A DNA stretch of 53,177 nucleotides from Myxococcota bacterium (GCA_963169915.1 CAUJEM010000044.1:1-53177); one strand, 5' to 3'. Shown: positions 1 to 9,015, counted from the stretch's first letter. Notes: generated by a model not told the origin, from the sequence alone. Numbers and translations are program-made.

Positions 1-2124
1 CGCGCCGAGCGGGCGGCGCGCCGGCAAGGGGCGGACTTCTTCGTGGCCGCGGCGCGCTCGGTGCTCGCGGACGTGGCGCTGGCGCGCGGCGACGCCCCCG
101 GCGCCATGGCGCTGTTCACGGCCGCGCGCGACGCCTTCCGCGAGCAGGGCGCGAGCCGTGAGGCGGCGGAAGAGGAGCTGGAGCTGGCGCGCGCCGCGCT
201 GGCGATGGGCGCGCTGGCGGAGGCGGAGCGGGCGCTCGAGGGCGCGCGCGCGCTCGGCCTCGACGCGCAGGATCTCGCGGCGCGCGGCCTGCTCCTGGAG
301 GCGTCGCTGCGGCGCGCGCGCGGCGACGTGGCGGGCGCGGAGGCGCTCGTCCAGCCAGCGCTGCGGCACGCCCGGGCGAGCGGCAGCGTGGATCTCTTGG
401 CGCGCGCGCACCTGCTGGCGGGCGAGGGCGCGCGCGCCGCGGCACTCTGGTCGCCCGCCCTCGCGGCGCTCCCGGAGGCGCTGCGCGCCGGCTTTCGAGC
501 GCACCCGGCGCGGCGCGCGGCGCTCGAGCCGCCGCCCACGCCCGAGCCCCCCGCGCCGCCGGAGCGCTCCGGGCGCCTGGAGACGCTCGAGCGTCTGCTC
601 GGCGTGTTTCGTAAGCTCAACTCGTCCCTGGAGACGGCGGAGGTGCTCACCCTGGCGCTGGACGCCGCCGTGGAGCTGACGGGCGCCGAGCGAGGCTTCA
701 TCGTGCTGCGCGCGTCCGAGACGGGGGCGCTCACGGTCCCGGTGGCGCGCCACCTCGACCGAGAGCAGCTCGGCTCGGGGCCGCTCGAGCTCAGCCGGAG
801 CATCGCCGAGCAGGCCATCGCCTCGGCGCAGCCCGTCGTCACCGTGGACGCCGCGAGCGACGCGCGCTTCTCCGGCAACGCCTCCGTCCACGCCATGCGG
901 CTGCGCTCGGTGATCGTGGTGCCCATCCGCTCGGCGGAGGGCGTGCTCGGCGCGCTCTACCTGGACAACCGCTTCGCGGCCGCGCGCTTCGGCGTCGCGG
1001 ACGTGGATCTGCTCATGGCCTTCGCCGACCAGCTCGCGCTGGCGCTGGGCGCCGCCCGGCGCGTGGAGGAGCTGCGCGCGCGCACGCGCGAGCTCGAGCG
1101 GGAGCGCGCGCGTGTGCAGGAGCTGGCGCGCGGGCAGGCCCGCGAGATCGATCGCCTGGAAGAGGAGCTGAAGCTGCGCCAAGAGGCGCTCGAGCATCGC
1201 CATGACTTCAGCGCCATCCTCGGGCGCGGACCGGCGATGCGGCGCCTGCTGGCGACGCTCGATCGCGTCATCGACGCGCCGGTGCCGGTGCTCGTGCTGG
1301 GAGAGAGCGGCACCGGTAAGGAGCTGGTGGCGCGCGCCATCCACTACCAGTCACCGCGGCGCGGGGCGCCCTTCGTGAGCCTCAACTGCGCCGCCCTGCC
1401 CGCGACGCTCATCGAGGCGGAGCTGTTCGGCTACGTGCGCGGGGCCTTCACCGGGGCGGAGCGGGATCGCGTGGGGCTCATCGCGCAGGCCAAGGGCGGC
1501 ACGCTGCTGCTCGACGAGCTCGGGGAGCTGCCGCTCGAGGTGCAGGCCAAGCTCCTGCGCGTGCTGCAGGAACGTGAGGTGCAGCCGCTGGGCGCGGCCA
1601 CGGCGCGGCCGGTGGACTTCCGGCTCGTGGGCGCGACCAATCGCGCGCTGCGCGAGCAGGTGGCGCGCGGGCTGTTCCGGCAAGACCTCTACTACCGCGT
1701 CGGCGTGGTGGAGGTCACGCTGCCGCCGCTGCGCGAGCGGCTCGAGGACCTGCCGGTGCTGGCGGCGCACTTCATCGAGCGGGCCGCGCAGCAGCTCGGC
1801 CGCCCGCGGCTCCCGCTCCGCGCCGACGCCCTGCGCCGGCTGCTGAGCCATCCCTGGCCCGGCAACGTACGGGAGCTGGAGAACGTGCTCACCAAGGCCG
1901 TGCTGCTCGCCGACGGCCCCGCGCTCACCGCGGCGGATCTGGACCTCCCGAGCGCTCGGCGCGTGGGCTCGACGCGGCGTCGCTCCCAGGCGGACGAGCG
2001 CGCCGTCCTGCTGGCGGCGCTGGAGGACAGCGCCTGGAACGCTGCGCTGGCCGCGCGCCGCCTCGGGATGTCGCGCGCCACCCTCTACCGGCGCCTGCAC
2101 CGGCACGGGCTCGCGCGCCCCTGA
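1..2124 (+). CDS. Sigma-54-dependent transcriptional activator with GAF domain (5' end outside window)
   Basis: The frame is open to the left edge, so the N-terminus is missing; GTG 43 is only the first start-type codon inside the window. The first ~170 residues are Ala/Arg-rich helical repeats resembling TPRs. A GAF sensor domain follows (around residues 195-350), then a coiled-coil linker. The sigma-54 AAA+ domain shows Walker A GESGTGKE, the sigma-54 contact loop GAFTGA, Walker B LLLDELGELP, and WPGNVRELENV. A Fis-type helix-turn-helix (AARRLGMSRATLYRRL) ends the protein. It should bind DNA and remodel sigma-54 polymerase in response to a ligand on the GAF domain. In myxobacteria such architectures can carry an N-terminal kinase, which cannot be judged here. 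It converges on the OMP gene ending at 2143. Confidence 0.93.
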   Translation, partial: RAERAARRQGADFFVAAARSVLADVALARGDAPGAMALFTAARDAFREQGASREAAEEELELARAALAMGALAEAERALEGARALGLDAQDLAARGLLLEASLRRARGDVAGAEALVQPALRHARASGSVDLLARAHLLAGEGARAAALWSPALAALPEALRAGFRAHPARRAALEPPPTPEPPAPPERSGRLETLERLLGVFRKLNSSLETAEVLTLALDAAVELTGAERGFIVLRASETGALTVPVARHLDREQLGSGPLELSRSIAEQAIASAQPVVTVDAASDARFSGNASVHAMRLRSVIVVPIRSAEGVLGALYLDNRFAAARFGVADVDLLMAFADQLALALGAARRVEELRARTRELERERARVQELARGQAREIDRLEEELKLRQEALEHRHDFSAILGRGPAMRRLLATLDRVIDAPVPVLVLGESGTGKELVARAIHYQSPRRGAPFVSLNCAALPATLIEAELFGYVRGAFTGAERDRVGLIAQAKGGTLLLDELGELPLEVQAKLLRVLQEREVQPLGAATARPVDFRLVGATNRALREQVARGLFRQDLYYRVGVVEVTLPPLRERLEDLPVLAAHFIERAAQQLGRPRLPLRADALRRLLSHPWPGNVRELENVLTKAVLLADGPALTAADLDLPSARRVGSTRRRSQADERAVLLAALEDSAWNAALAARRLGMSRATLYRRLHRHGLARP

Positions 2125-2142
2125 GGCGTCGGCGTCGGCGGG

Positions 2143-3057
2143 TCAGAACACGTAGGACACGTCCAGCTCCGGAATGAGGCCCTTGTGCGGCAGCACGAAG
2201 TTGACCGGCTCGAGCGTCCAGTTGCCGTAGCCGAGCCCAGCGCGCAGGTGCAGGTGGTCCCAGTCGAGCGCCACCGCCGGCACGAGCGCCCACGTGTCCC
2301 CGAGCCCGAGCCAGCTCGCCTCCGCGCCCGCGCGGATGACGACGCGCGTGAAGGGATCCGGGTGGTAGGTGTTCTCCGTCGTGGCGACCACCCGCTGCAG
2401 CAGCAGGTAGCGACCGTGGAGGCGCAGCGTGACGAGCGACGTCACGCGCCAGCTCAGCGTGGCGGTGAGCTGCAGGTTGTCGAGCGCGCCACCGAGCGCG
2501 CCCTGCAAGGCCTCCGTGTCGACGCTGCCGTCCACGGCGATCTTGCTCATGGGCACGGTGGCGCTCACGTCGAGCGCGTCGCTCAGCGCGTAAGAGGCGC
2601 TGGGCTCTACGCTGCTGGTGACGATGATGGCGTCGCCGGGGTGAGCCTCGAAGGCGCCGAGGCGCGTGACGTCCAGTCGCCCGAGCCGCAGCTCCACGCC
2701 CGCCGTCAGGCGCTCCCCCGCGTAGTAACGCCACTTGAGCTGGAGGTTGGCGAGCGCCACCCCCCATGGCGCGGTGTAGGTGCCGAGCGTGAGCGAGTCG
2801 AGCAGCCCGTACTGGAGCTTGAACAGGCCGAGCCGCAGCGCCCGCCCGGGCAGCGTGGCGGCGGTGTCCTCTGGCGCGCGCCAGGGGCGCGGGGCCGGCG
2901 CGCTCGTGGGGACGGCCGCGGGGGCCCCCTGGGTGCTCGGCGCCGCGCTGGGCTGCGCCAGCCCGGGCAGGGGGCAGCAGAGGGCGCCGCCGACGGCGCC
3001 TAGAACGTGAAGCCAGCGGCCGTGTCGGAGGTGCACTGGCGTGTGCTCGCGCTGCAT
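2143..3057 (-). CDS. Putative outer-membrane beta-barrel protein
   Basis: 304 residues from ATG 3057. The start gives a signal peptide (hydrophobic LHVLGAVGGALCC, then Ala-rich) and a Pro/Ala linker; the frame extends further upstream but that part is Arg-rich noise overlapping the preceding gene. The mature part alternates hydrophobic and polar residues in strand-like stretches and ends in aromatic F (DVSYVF), the usual BAM signal of an outer-membrane barrel. It is the last gene of a minus-strand operon with a lipoprotein (58-bp overlap), a pentaheme cytochrome and a HmuY-like lipoprotein. A porin or redox-conduit role is inferred only from that context; the family is not recognised. Confidence 0.75.
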   Translation of the reverse strand: MQREHTPVHLRHGRWLHVLGAVGGALCCPLPGLAQPSAAPSTQGAPAAVPTSAPAPRPWRAPEDTAATLPGRALRLGLFKLQYGLLDSLTLGTYTAPWGVALANLQLKWRYYAGERLTAGVELRLGRLDVTRLGAFEAHPGDAIIVTSSVEPSASYALSDALDVSATVPMSKIAVDGSVDTEALQGALGGALDNLQLTATLSWRVTSLVTLRLHGRYLLLQRVVATTENTYHPDPFTRVVIRAGAEASWLGLGDTWALVPAVALDWDHLHLRAGLGYGNWTLEPVNFVLPHKGLIPELDVSYVF

Positions 3058-3893
3058 TCGAAGCTCCCGTTGCGCGCCGCCACCCGGAGCGGCCCGGAGG
3101 GCCTCGCCGAGACGAGCACCGCCCCACGCGGCGGCTCGCCCGGGAGGTCGATGGCGAAGGTGAGCGTGTCGTCGCTCGGGTCTACACGAAAGCCAAGGCG
3201 GAGCGCCGCCTCGACGCCTGCCACCTCGGTGGTCAGGGCCACGTCGAACAACAAGGGGCGCGCGAACGCGCCCGCGAAGCCAGCACCGTGGCCCAGCCAG
3301 AGCCGTACGCTGTCGTGCTCCCCCGCCGCGTCGCCGAGCTGGATCCGGACGCCCTCGACCAGAAAGCGGCAGGCCTCGGCGCTGGCCCACACCGTGGGCT
3401 CGAGCCCACGCTCGGTGAAGCGCAGGTGTCCGACGAGCCTCCCGTTGCCGAGCTCCGGCGCCGGCGCGGGTCCCCAGCCGTCGCAGAGGCGCTCGACGTC
3501 CACGCTCCCCGTGGCCTCGAAGCGCGCGGGCTCGAGCGTGGGGGAGCGCGGCCCGCTCGGCTCAGCGCCCAGCGCGCGGACGCCGGTGCTCTGGCGCGCC
3601 TCGGCCTCGCGGGCGGCGAGCTCGAGCGCGCGCGAGAGCTGCGCCACCAGATCCACCTCCACCACGCGCCGGGCGAGCGCGCCGTAGTGCTGGAGCACCG
3701 CCTCCGCGGAGGCCTGGTCGAAGTCCGCCGTGGGCTCGGCGAAGCGCGCCACCAGCTCGCTCATGTCGGGCGGCGCTGGCCCCACGTCGAGCAGCTGGTG
3801 CTCCCCGCAGCCGTGCAGCCCGAGCGCCGCCACGAGCAGCGCCGTCCGCCCTGCGGGCAGCGCCGCGGCGCCCCGCGGCGGCTCAGCGGCCAC
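3000..3893 (-). CDS. Hypothetical lipoprotein
   Basis: 297 residues from GTG 3893, overlapping the end of the cytochrome gene by 11 bp. The N-terminus is a lipoprotein signal, with lipobox LHGC just after the hydrophobic segment. The rest is mostly beta-rich and includes a few Cys (LCDGW, EACRF, FECSAS, RQCTS) that could form disulfides. No domain is recognised. Tight linkage suggests it works with the cytochrome and the outer-membrane protein at the cell envelope, perhaps as a periplasmic or outer-membrane-anchored subunit. Confidence 0.7.
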   Translation of the reverse strand: MAAEPPRGAAALPAGRTALLVAALGLHGCGEHQLLDVGPAPPDMSELVARFAEPTADFDQASAEAVLQHYGALARRVVEVDLVAQLSRALELAAREAEARQSTGVRALGAEPSGPRSPTLEPARFEATGSVDVERLCDGWGPAPAPELGNGRLVGHLRFTERGLEPTVWASAEACRFLVEGVRIQLGDAAGEHDSVRLWLGHGAGFAGAFARPLLFDVALTTEVAGVEAALRLGFRVDPSDDTLTFAIDLPGEPPRGAVLVSARPSGPLRVAARNGSFECSASTRQCTSDTAAGFTF

Positions 3894-5631
3894 GACGACG
3901 CCGGCTGCGCGCTAGGGTGATCAGCGCCAGCGCGAGCCCCACCGCCCCCGACGCCGCGCCCGCGGTGCTGGGCCCGGCGCTCGCGCAGCCTCCACCCCCA
4001 GCGCTGGCGCTGGGCGGGGAGGGTGGCGTGACCGTGGCCTCGGCGCTGGCCATCAGGTGCCCGTAGTGGGGCGCCTCCAGGTCTGCCAGCTTTTCCCCGC
4101 GGCCGTCCTTCGTCCAGCCCTTCTGATCGATGAGCTGACGCCAAGCGCGGCGGTAGAGCAGCCGTGCGCGCACCTGGACGGGGCCCTTGCCCTCGAGCTT
4201 GAAGGGATAGGTGGTGGTGTCCGTGGCCAGCGCCGCGATGCGGTTGTCGGCGCGGATGCGCACCGCCTCGGTGAAGAGCGTGGGGCCGTTGCCGCTGGCG
4301 TCCTCGTTGACGTTGGCGTAGAGCTTCCCTGGGAGCCCCGCGTAGTAGCCCTCCTCGGGCTTGCCCACGCCACCCAGCTCGCTGACCGTCTCCTGCCCGA
4401 GGTGCTGGAGCGGGCCCTTGGGCCCCACCGCCTCCACCAGCAAGATCATGTTGCGGATGGTGACGCCGGTGGGCACGTGGTGGCCGGCGCCCACGTTGGT
4501 GAGGGCCACCTTCACCTCCAGCACGCCTCCGCTCACGCTGGTGGTGAGCGCGAGCTGCATGGCGCGCTCGAGGTACTCGGGCGTGGTGCCCTCGAAGTGA
4601 TGGGAGCGGATCTGCCCCGCTGGCCGCTCCGCCGTGACCTGCAGGCTGCTGGCGCTCTTGGCGTCGCTGGGCCGCGAGTGACACTCCATGCACGAGGAGT
4701 AGCGCTCGCTCTTCGGATCGCCGTAGGGCGAGCCCAGCCACTCGAGGTACGTGGGCTCCGAGATGGGGCCGTCGAAGGCCCCCGTCTCCTTCGGGTCATT
4801 GGCGTCTTGGTGGCACACGCCGCACACCACGCTGCTGAGCTGAGGCTGGTAAGAGCCGCGCATCCGGCCGTCCGCTTGGAAGTCGACGTCCCCCAGCGTG
4901 CCGTAGCGCACCACCGTGCCGCGGTTGACGGTGACGGTGCGCGCCAGCATGCCAGGGTCGTTCGGCCGTGACTCGTCCACGTGCGCGATGAGGTGACAGG
5001 TGAGGCAGGAGACGCCGTGCTCCACGGTGGGGTGCGACTCCGTGACGGAGCGCAGCGGGACGTTGGGCTGAGCGACCCAGGCCTCCGGCTGGTGGCACGA
5101 CGCGCACTCCGACGACGGGCTGTGCGTGGCGTGCACGGAGTCCCGCCGGTAGACGAAGCCACCCATGCCACCGGGCGTGGCGGTGCCCGCGTAGAGATCC
5201 TCCACCCAGGTGTTGCGGCCGGCGTGCGCCATGCGCGAGGCCTTCCACTCCTTGACCTGCGTGGCGTGGCAGCCGTTGCAGGCCTCAGGATCCAGGAATT
5301 CCACGGGGGCGCTCGGATCGTGAGGCACGGCCTCCAGGGCAAAATCCAGGCTCGCGCCCGCCGCGTCTTGCCCCGCGGTGTAGTAGCCCTTGGCACCGGC
5401 CGTGATGCGAGCGCCGGCGCTGGCGGCCGCGAGCGTGTAGCGCCCCTGGGCGTCCGTGAACACGGGCTTGCCGCTGGCCTGCACCGCCACGATGGCGCCG
5501 GCGATGGGCGCTCCGCTGCCAGCGCTGCGGACGGTGCCGCTCACTGCCGCGTGCGCCAGCGCTGGCGCCAGCAGCAGCCCCCCCAAGCCCACCACGCCGC
5601 TCCACCACCCAGCCGCTGGGCGACGCGCCAT
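3883..5631 (-). CDS. Pentaheme c-type cytochrome with MYXO-CTERM-like tail
   Basis: 582 residues. A Sec signal peptide ends near ALAHA. Residues about 30-100 look like a carboxypeptidase-regulatory-like beta-sandwich (SGTVRSAGSGAPIAGA, FTDAQGRYTLAA). Five CxxCH haem-attachment motifs follow: CNGCH (118-122), CASCH (176-180), CLTCH (209-213), CGVCH (270-274) and CMECH (314-318), similar in spacing to cytochrome c554-type proteins. The C-terminus is GGGGC, a hydrophobic helix and RSRRRRGR, matching the MYXO-CTERM layout (Cys, transmembrane helix, Arg cluster) that directs myxosortase-dependent surface anchoring. It starts 3 bp after the HmuY-like gene. Inference: surface-exposed electron transfer or haem chemistry. 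No catalytic partner enzyme is visible. Confidence 0.88.
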   Translation of the reverse strand: MARRPAAGWWSGVVGLGGLLLAPALAHAAVSGTVRSAGSGAPIAGAIVAVQASGKPVFTDAQGRYTLAAASAGARITAGAKGYYTAGQDAAGASLDFALEAVPHDPSAPVEFLDPEACNGCHATQVKEWKASRMAHAGRNTWVEDLYAGTATPGGMGGFVYRRDSVHATHSPSSECASCHQPEAWVAQPNVPLRSVTESHPTVEHGVSCLTCHLIAHVDESRPNDPGMLARTVTVNRGTVVRYGTLGDVDFQADGRMRGSYQPQLSSVVCGVCHQDANDPKETGAFDGPISEPTYLEWLGSPYGDPKSERYSSCMECHSRPSDAKSASSLQVTAERPAGQIRSHHFEGTTPEYLERAMQLALTTSVSGGVLEVKVALTNVGAGHHVPTGVTIRNMILLVEAVGPKGPLQHLGQETVSELGGVGKPEEGYYAGLPGKLYANVNEDASGNGPTLFTEAVRIRADNRIAALATDTTTYPFKLEGKGPVQVRARLLYRRAWRQLIDQKGWTKDGRGEKLADLEAPHYGHLMASAEATVTPPSPPSASAGGGGCASAGPSTAGAASGAVGLALALITLARSRRRRGR

Positions 5632-5634
5632 GGC

Positions 5635-6861
5635 TCAGTCCTCCCTCGGCTGTACGAACAGCTCGACCGTGAAGGAGTAGTCCGGCGACTCGACCTCCGT
5701 GACGTGCAGCTTGGCGAAGCTCTTGCCGTCCGGCGCGCGGACGGCCCACCAGTTCTCCGGCCGCGCGTAGAACTCTGGCGGGATGGGCGGGGGAGGCTTC
5801 ACGCCGAACCAGCTGTCGGCCTTCGAGCTGTTGATCATGTAGGGGTGCGTCTTGTCCAGCTTGAAGCTGAGATCCAAGGGGTTGACGCTGGCGGCCGCTT
5901 CGAAGGACGCCTTCATGACCGCGTCCGTGGTGGCCTCGAAGCGCGCCAAGATGGGGCGCCCCTTGGCGTCGTACAGCTCCTCCCGGGCGTCCGCGACGGC
6001 GCCACGCACGGTGCCGGGGCCCGAAGCGCCGCCGTTGAGCGTCACGGTGTAGCGCTTGATGGCCAAGTCCCACGTGGTGTTCTCCTTGGCCTGCGCGTCG
6101 CTCAGCTCCACCACCGCGCCGGCGTCCAGATCGAAGTACGCCGCGTGGTTGGCGGGGTCCCCAGGCAGCGCCCCGAAGCCGCCCGCCGTGGCGTCCAGCA
6201 CGACCTCGGCGTAGGCGGTCTCCGAGTGCTTGCCGAAGCGCAGCCCCACCTTGCCGCTGGCGCCGCCCGGGCTGTAGTAGCTGGTGAGCTGCACGCGGTA
6301 GAGGTCCGTCCCGGTGTCGATGACGTACACGCGGCCGTTGGCCGACACGTCGTGGGTGCCGCGCACGTCGTAGGCGTACCAGGGCACGTCCGCGAAGATG
6401 CCCCCGTAGTAGTCCGCGAACCAGCCGTTCACGTCGCGGTCCGAGCGCAGCGCCGCGGCGTCCTCCGGGGAGACCGGCCCGTAGGAGGCGCCGAGGCCCG
6501 CGCCATGCACGCCGCCGTTGGTCCAGATGGAGAAGGAGCGGTTGGGCTCGTCGGCCTCGAACATCAAGTCCCAATCACCCACGGCGTCGCACGCCACCGC
6601 GGCGTCCGCGTCGAAGTCGTAGCAGATGGGCGGGCCCTGCCCGACGTGAGCGGTGAAGGTCTGCGGGGTCGCGCGGAAGCCCGCCTCCGCGGCGCCCGCG
6701 CTGCCGGCGGCGCCCCCGCTGCCGGAGGCTCCGGCGCTGCCGGCGGCGCCTCCGGGGTTCTTCGAGCCTGAGTCCTCCGCGCCACAAGCGGCGAGGCAGA
6801 GCGCCGCGATCGAGAGCGGCAGCAGGAGCGCGGGACGGAGCAGAGCGGGGCGGAAGGTCAT
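5635..6861 (-). CDS. HmuY-like lipoprotein with two HmuY-type repeats
   Basis: 408 residues from ATG 6861, chosen because AGGTG lies just upstream and the start gives a clean lipoprotein signal with lipobox LAAC (Cys26). A Gly/Ser/Ala-rich linker covers residues 30-60. Two copies of the HmuY-type signature are visible: WDLMF followed by TNGG (about 97-117), and WDLAI followed by LNGG (about 264-278), together with YYSPGG (195-200). HmuY proteins are surface lipoproteins binding haem. First gene of the operon with the pentaheme cytochrome, so haem capture or haem-protein assembly is plausible. Binding residues were not verified, and HmuY-like domains in myxobacteria may have other ligands. Confidence 0.75.
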   Translation of the reverse strand: MTFRPALLRPALLLPLSIAALCLAACGAEDSGSKNPGGAAGSAGASGSGGAAGSAGAAEAGFRATPQTFTAHVGQGPPICYDFDADAAVACDAVGDWDLMFEADEPNRSFSIWTNGGVHGAGLGASYGPVSPEDAAALRSDRDVNGWFADYYGGIFADVPWYAYDVRGTHDVSANGRVYVIDTGTDLYRVQLTSYYSPGGASGKVGLRFGKHSETAYAEVVLDATAGGFGALPGDPANHAAYFDLDAGAVVELSDAQAKENTTWDLAIKRYTVTLNGGASGPGTVRGAVADAREELYDAKGRPILARFEATTDAVMKASFEAAASVNPLDLSFKLDKTHPYMINSSKADSWFGVKPPPPIPPEFYARPENWWAVRAPDGKSFAKLHVTEVESPDYSFTVELFVQPRED

Positions 6862-7030
6862 GAGAGCACCTGGGCACGACGCAGGGAGGGGAATACAGCG
6901 CCGCCCGAGGCGCGACCCGAGCGGCGCGCGGAGCCTAGCACGCGCCCTCGCGGAGTCAGCCGCGGGCGCGGGGGATGACGAGAAAGTGACCCCCCTCGGT
7001 GAGCGCGTCTCAGCCCGCGCGGTGGCCGAT

Positions 7031-7059
7031 TTACCGCGCTGGCCTTCCGGGGTTAGGAC
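7031..7059 (+). promoter_or_regulatory. Candidate promoter of the small-protein/FAD-oxidase unit
   Basis: TTACCG (7031-7036) and TAGGAC (7054-7059) are separated by 17 bases. The match to sigma-70 consensus is modest, but the -10 resembles TAGGAT of the stronger gld promoter in this window. Transcription would begin about 12 bases later, just before the dyad at 7071. Confidence 0.3.
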
Positions 7060-7070
7060 TAGCGCCCGAC

Positions 7071-7100
7071 CCACGCGCAGCAGCGCGCTGCCGCGCGTGG
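7071..7100 (+). promoter_or_regulatory. Nested inverted repeat in the leader of the 76-residue gene
   Basis: CCACGCGC (7071-7078) pairs perfectly with GCGCGTGG (7093-7100), and the interior contains the self-complementary GCAGCGCGCTGC. It lies 35 bases upstream of the Shine-Dalgarno AAGGAG (7138-7143). It could be an operator or a 5'-UTR hairpin. Confidence 0.4.
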
Positions 7101-7152
7101 CTCACACCTCATCCAGCCCCACCGTCGTCTCGGTAAGAAGGAGTCCATGCCC

Positions 7153-7383
7153 ATGTCCGACACTTGGCTTCCGTCCCTCATCACCGCCACCCCGCAAGAA
7201 GGCTTCGAGCTGGCCATCACGCTCAGCCGACGCGGCGTGAAGTACACGCAGCCGGACGTCGAGGTGCTCAAGGAGCTGCGCCCGCACTACGCGCGCTCGG
7301 CGGACGCGCTCACGGCGGCCTCACAGGTCATCGCCATCAACTTCCAGACCGTCGCCGCGGCGAACGACTACTGGCGCAAGTGA
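7153..7383 (+). CDS. Small protein, candidate peptide substrate or partner of the adjacent oxidase
   Basis: 76 residues. Start ATG 7153 is preferred over ATG 7147 because the Shine-Dalgarno AAGGAG at 7138-7143 is 9 bases from 7153 but only 3 from 7147. The sequence is soluble and mainly helical, without signal peptide, Cys or metal motif, and ends NDYWRK with an aromatic pair near the C-terminus. No family is recognised. It is followed 51 bases later by a FAD oxidase, which converges on a double radical SAM gene. A small leader-like protein with oxidase and radical SAM neighbours is typical of ribosomally made modified peptides, so a precursor role is possible but is inference only. A small accessory subunit is the alternative. 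Confidence 0.7.
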   Translation: MSDTWLPSLITATPQEGFELAITLSRRGVKYTQPDVEVLKELRPHYARSADALTAASQVIAINFQTVAAANDYWRK

Positions 7384-7434
7384 GGTGCCTCCCGCGCCGG
7401 AGAGCCCCGTGTCGACCCGCCGGGTGAGCGCTCC

Positions 7435-9015
7435 ATGACGGGCTCCCTGGCGCCCCGCGCGCTCGCCGGCGCGCTCACCGAGTGGCGCCGTGCGCTCGGG
7501 GACGAGCACGTCGTCACGAGCGCGGAGCAGCTCCGCCAGGCGCTCGCCGCGACGCTCGAGCACCCCTCGGAGGTGTGGGCGCTGCTGCGCCCCGGCAGCC
7601 GCGAGCAGCTCAGGCAGCTCGTGCTCACCGCTCAGCGCCACCGTGTGCCGCTCTACACGGTGAGCACCGGCAAGAACTGGGGCCTCGGCTCGCGGCTGCC
7701 GGTGCGCCCCGGATGCGTGCTGGTCGAGCTGTCCCGGCTCACCACCATCAGCGACTTCGACCCGGAGCTGGCCACGGTGACGGTGGAGCCTGGCGTCACC
7801 TTCCAGCAGCTCTACGACTTCTTGGCGGCGCAGGGCGCGCCGCTCTTCGTCAGCGTCACTGGGGCGAGCCCGGGCGCCAGCGTCATCGGCAACACGCTCG
7901 AGCGTGGGGACGGCGCCGGCGTGTACGGTGATCGGGTCCATCAGGTGTGCGCCTTCGAGGCGCTCCTGGCGACGGGGGAGACGGTGTCCACTGGCTTCGC
8001 GCGCTTCGGCCAGGTGGAGCTCGCCAGGCTCCACCGCTTCGGCGTGGGGCCGGCGCTGGACGGCCTGCTCACGCAGTCGAACTTCGCCATCGTCACGCGC
8101 CTGACCGTGTGGCTGCAGCGGCTCCCGCGCAGCCTGTCGGTGGTGAGGTTCTCTCTACGCCAGGAGCAGCGGTTGCCGCCGCTCGTGCAGGCGCTGCAGG
8201 CGCTGCGGCTCGACGGCACGCTGCGCTCGGTGGTGGGGCTCTGGAACGACTACCGCGTGCTGTCCACGCGCCAGCGCTACCCCTGGGAGCTGACCCAGGG
8301 GGCCACGCCGCTGACGCGCGCGCAGCTCGCCACGCTGGCGCCGGCGTGGGGCGGCGGGCGCTGGTTCGGCACGGCGGCGCTCTACGCCCCCTCGCCCGCC
8401 GTGGGCGCCGCGCTGCGCGAGCACGTGCAGGCCACGCTCGGTCCGCTGGTGGACGAGCTGGAGATCCAGTCGCGTGAGGGCGAGCCGAAGAGCGGCGCGG
8501 AGCTGTTCCACGAGGGAGATCCAGCGTTCAGGTTCCTGCAGGGCATCCCGCATCAAGGCAGCCTCGCCAGCGTGTATTGGCGCTGGCGTGGGCCGCTCCC
8601 CGCGGCGCTGGATCCAGACCGCGACGGCTGCGGCGTCCTCTGGTGCTGCCCGACGCTGCCCTTCCGTGGGTCGGCGCTCGCCGCCGCGGCAGAGCTCGCG
8701 GAGGAGGTGATGCTCCGCCACGGCTTCGAGCCGCTCCTCGCCTGCCTGGCGCAGACCGAGCGCTGCCTGTACCTCGTGCCGCTCATCATCTATGACCGCC
8801 GGCTGGCGGGGGAGGACGCGCGCGCGCGGGCGTGTCACGACGAGCTGCTCACGCGCTACGTGGAGCTGGGCTTTCTCCCGTATCGCTTGGGCGTCCAGTC
8901 CATGGGCGCGCTGCCGCCCTCCGTCGACGACACCGACGCCCTGCTGCGGCGGCTCAAGCGGCTCTTCGATCCAGCGGGGCTGCTGTCGCCGGGGCGCTAC
9001 GAGCCCTCGGACTGA
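7435..9015 (+). CDS. FAD-linked oxidoreductase of the vanillyl-alcohol oxidase / p-cresol methylhydroxylase type
   Basis: 526 residues. The N-terminal FAD-binding PCMH domain (about 45-235) shows TGKNWGLGSRLP, GVTFQQLYDFL and SVIGNTLERGDG, all characteristic of the VAO flavoprotein fold. The C-terminal half is a substrate-cap domain ending SPGRYEP. The length fits 4-cresol or vanillyl-alcohol oxidoreductases (about 520-560). Such enzymes oxidise para-substituted phenols or similar groups with FAD, sometimes covalently bound; I could not confirm a covalent His or Tyr. It lies 51 bases after the small-protein gene, and its 3' end overlaps the convergent radical SAM gene by 19 bp. The substrate is unknown; a Tyr in the neighbouring small protein is a speculation. 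Confidence 0.88.
   Translation: MTGSLAPRALAGALTEWRRALGDEHVVTSAEQLRQALAATLEHPSEVWALLRPGSREQLRQLVLTAQRHRVPLYTVSTGKNWGLGSRLPVRPGCVLVELSRLTTISDFDPELATVTVEPGVTFQQLYDFLAAQGAPLFVSVTGASPGASVIGNTLERGDGAGVYGDRVHQVCAFEALLATGETVSTGFARFGQVELARLHRFGVGPALDGLLTQSNFAIVTRLTVWLQRLPRSLSVVRFSLRQEQRLPPLVQALQALRLDGTLRSVVGLWNDYRVLSTRQRYPWELTQGATPLTRAQLATLAPAWGGGRWFGTAALYAPSPAVGAALREHVQATLGPLVDELEIQSREGEPKSGAELFHEGDPAFRFLQGIPHQGSLASVYWRWRGPLPAALDPDRDGCGVLWCCPTLPFRGSALAAAAELAEEVMLRHGFEPLLACLAQTERCLYLVPLIIYDRRLAGEDARARACHDELLTRYVELGFLPYRLGVQSMGALPPSVDDTDALLRRLKRLFDPAGLLSPGRYEPSD

Noticed and set aside
3058..3390. 111-codon upstream extension of the outer-membrane protein frame
   Set aside because: Arg/Gly-rich, overlaps the lipoprotein gene in another frame; ATG 3057 gives a proper signal peptide.
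6862..7074. 71-codon upstream extension of the HmuY-like frame
   Set aside because: Would bury the lipoprotein signal; ATG 6861 has a ribosome site and begins the signal peptide.
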